From: CAINDZ01 sp041908585
Lineage (GTDB): Bacteria > Krumholzibacteriota > Krumholzibacteriia > LZORAL124-64-63
Assembly: GCA_041908585.1 (NCBI GenBank)
Contig: JAYRFB010000205.1
Span: forward strand, 1 to 22,506
DNA length: 22,506 nucleotides
Reading direction: 5' to 3'
The notes below the pieces were generated by a model. That model was not told the DNA's origin and ran no database searches. It saw only the letters and a list, made by a program, of their open reading frames with translations. This document shows, in pieces, positions 20,820-22,506 of the stretch (its first letter is position 1; the number at the start of each line of letters is the position of its first letter). Both the position numbers and the translations under genes were made by a program.

Positions 20820-22506
20820 CCGACTTCATCGCCGAGATCTCGAGCAACCACAACGGCGACCTCGCCCGCTGCCGCCGGCTCATCGCCGAGGCCGCGCGCG
20901 TCGGCTGCACCGGCGTCAAGTTCCAGCTCTTCCGCATCGACCGGCTGTTCGCGCCGGAGATCCTGCGCGTCAGCCCCGACCACCGCCGTCGGCGGCGCTG
21001 GGAGCTGCCGCTGCGATTCCTGCCGGAGCTGTCGGCGGCCGCGCGCGACGCCGGGCTCAAGTTCGGCTGCACGCCGTTCGACCTCGAGGCGGTCGACGAG
21101 CTGGCGCCGCACGTCGACTTCCTGAAGGTGGCCTCGTACGAGCTGCCGTGGCTCGACCTGATCCACTCCTGCGCGGCGACCAGCCTGCCGCTGATCGTCT
21201 CGACCGGCATGGCCGACGCCAGCGAGGCCTGGACCGCGGTCGAGGCGGCGCTCGAATCCGGCTGCCGCGACCTGACGTTGCTCCACTGCGTGAGCCGTTA
21301 CCCCGTGCCCGAGCACGCCTGCAACCTGGCGGCGATCGGCACGCTGCGCGAGATGATGGCCGCCAACTTCGCGCCCGACTGGCCCGAGGTCTCGTTCAAG
21401 GCGGGCTGGTCCGACCATTCCGTCTCGGCGGGCGTGATCGGCCGCGCGCTGCGGCACTGGGCCGCCGACGCGGTCGAGTTCCACTTCGACCTGGAGGGCA
21501 AGGGCGCCGAGTTCGGCGGCGGGCACTGCTGGCTGCCGGAGACGATCGAGCCGGTGATCGCCGGTGGCTTCGCCCCGGTCTCGCCGGAGTGCGACGGCAC
21601 CGGGCGCGTGGCGCCGCTGCCGGAGGACCTGGCCGAGCGCGCCTGGCGCGCGGACCCCTCGGACGGCCTGCGCCCCACGCTGCCGGTGCGCCGCGAATGG
21701 CCGCGGACGCAGCCGGAGTCGCGGCGGGGCGGCCCGGACGTGTTCCTGGTCGCCGCCGGCCAGGGCCTGGGCCACGTTGCACGCTGCCTGGCGCTGGCCG
21801 AGGCGCTGCGCGACCAGCAAGACGCAGACACCTTCTTCTTCACGCCCGACCAGCCCGGGCCCCGCGCGCTCCTGGACCGCCACGGCTTCAACCACAGCAC
21901 GTTCGTGGACGAGGACACGCTGGTGCGCGACATCTCGTTCCTGGCCTCGCTGTCGCGCCAGGGCGGGCCGGCGGTGTGCGTGCTGGACAGCGATGCGCCG
22001 CTCGGCGGCCTGGCGCGCCGGCTCCGCGCCGACGGGCACCTGGTCGTCGTCATCGACCAGCCCGACTGCCGGGACGCCGACCTGGGCATCGTGCCCGCCT
22101 ACGGCTGGGAGCCGCCCGGCGGGCGCGACGACCTGGTCGGCGGCATGGGCTACCTGCTGATCCGCGAGGACGTGCGCGCCGCCCGCGCCGCCATTCCCGA
22201 CGATGACCCGCGCCCGCGTGTCGTCGTCTGCTTCGGCGGCAGCGATCCCAACGAGCTGACGGCGCGCGTCGCCGCCGCGCTGCACGATGTCGCGACGGGC
22301 ACGCGCGTCGAAGTGGTGCTGGCCCCGACGGTGCCCTACGCTCGCATCAAGGCGCAGGTGCTGTCGCGCCGGCACCCCGAGCAGTCCCTCATCGCCACCG
22401 GCGACCCGCTCGAGGGCATCCTGGCTGGCGCCGCGCTGCTGGTCACCGCGATGGGCGTGACCGTCGGCGAGGCGCTGGCGTTGGGCACGCCCGTGGCCAT
22501 CCTCAG
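20816..22506 (+). CDS. Fusion of PseI/NeuB-type synthase and PseG-type UDP-sugar hydrolase (3' end beyond window)
   Basis: One uninterrupted frame of at least 563 codons starts at ATG 20816, coupled to pseC by ATGA. Residues 1 to about 265 are a NeuB/PseI aldolase-type barrel that condenses PEP with a 6-deoxy-diacetamido hexose. Features are FIAEISSNHNGD at the start, KFQLFRID, KFGCTPFD, FLKVASYEL, STGM, LLHCVSRYPVP, GWSDHSVSAG and VEFHFDLEG. A linker of about 40 residues follows, then a PseG/SpsG glycosyltransferase-B-like hydrolase from about 306: AAGQGLGHVARCLALAEAL with the catalytic-type His, VVIDQPDCRDADLGI, CFGGSDPNELT and AMGVTVGEALALGTPVA. The SAF (antifreeze-like) domain normally following the barrel is absent. 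PseG releases UDP and PseI uses the product, so the order is consistent with consecutive steps in one polypeptide. The frame runs off the window; the C-terminus is unseen. Confidence 0.88.
   Translation, partial: MTDFIAEISSNHNGDLARCRRLIAEAARVGCTGVKFQLFRIDRLFAPEILRVSPDHRRRRRWELPLRFLPELSAAARDAGLKFGCTPFDLEAVDELAPHVDFLKVASYELPWLDLIHSCAATSLPLIVSTGMADASEAWTAVEAALESGCRDLTLLHCVSRYPVPEHACNLAAIGTLREMMAANFAPDWPEVSFKAGWSDHSVSAGVIGRALRHWAADAVEFHFDLEGKGAEFGGGHCWLPETIEPVIAGGFAPVSPECDGTGRVAPLPEDLAERAWRADPSDGLRPTLPVRREWPRTQPESRRGGPDVFLVAAGQGLGHVARCLALAEALRDQQDADTFFFTPDQPGPRALLDRHGFNHSTFVDEDTLVRDISFLASLSRQGGPAVCVLDSDAPLGGLARRLRADGHLVVVIDQPDCRDADLGIVPAYGWEPPGGRDDLVGGMGYLLIREDVRAARAAIPDDDPRPRVVVCFGGSDPNELTARVAAALHDVATGTRVEVVLAPTVPYARIKAQVLSRRHPEQSLIATGDPLEGILAGAALLVTAMGVTVGEALALGTPVAIL

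Overview
The window is very G+C-rich, with coding on both strands and long antisense shadow frames. It reads as one stretch of chromosome from an uncultured Gram-negative-type bacterium. Exported proteins with plain signal peptides, a likely outer-membrane protein, FHA-GAF-PP2C and FIST signalling proteins, a stand-alone CBM48 protein and a secreted DUF4114-like protein fit a lineage such as Eisenbacteria or Krumholzibacteria. That placement is inference; there is no rRNA or tRNA here to settle it. TGA ends many genes, so the genetic code is standard.

Layout. 1-4.0 kb (minus): a cyclophilin, then a two-gene operon of an exported unknown protein followed by an exported glycogen-debranching-like glycosidase. 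4.1-4.5 kb (minus): a truncated MNT-type nucleotidyltransferase with its overlapping small partner gene. 4.7-5.8 kb (plus): a class I glutamine amidotransferase and a small CBM48 protein. 5.9-6.6 kb (minus): two frames separated only by an in-frame TGA, read here as one exported YHS-like selenoprotein. 6.7-12.3 kb (minus): a tightly packed run of FIST sensor, hybrid histidine kinase, POT-like transporter and SpsF-type cytidylyltransferase. 12.6-14.2 kb (plus): a divergent FHA-GAF-PP2C phosphatase. 14.4-15.1 kb (minus): a secreted DUF4114-like protein. 15.4-17.6 kb: a class I aminotransferase (plus) facing a nitrilase-family amidase (minus), with a single-TM protein upstream of the amidase. 18.6 kb to the end (plus): a pseudaminic-acid-type operon pseB-pseC-pseI/pseG joined by ATGA overlaps, whose last gene is a PseI-PseG fusion running off the window.

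The strongest novel observation is the selenoprotein. The upstream frame stops at TGA exactly where the CPV...GFCCxxC pattern of YHS-like metal-binding proteins needs its second cysteine. The same frame continues with R-P-C and further YHS-like repeats, giving a C-U-R-P-C motif. A 7-bp stem with a 5-nt loop carrying G at loop position 2 sits 13 nt after the UGA, as expected for a bacterial SECIS. Second is the PseI-PseG fusion, which appears to have lost the SAF domain of the synthase. Third is the FIST-hybrid kinase pair, which resembles NosP-NahK nitric-oxide signalling. No mobile elements, CRISPR arrays or RNA genes were recognised.
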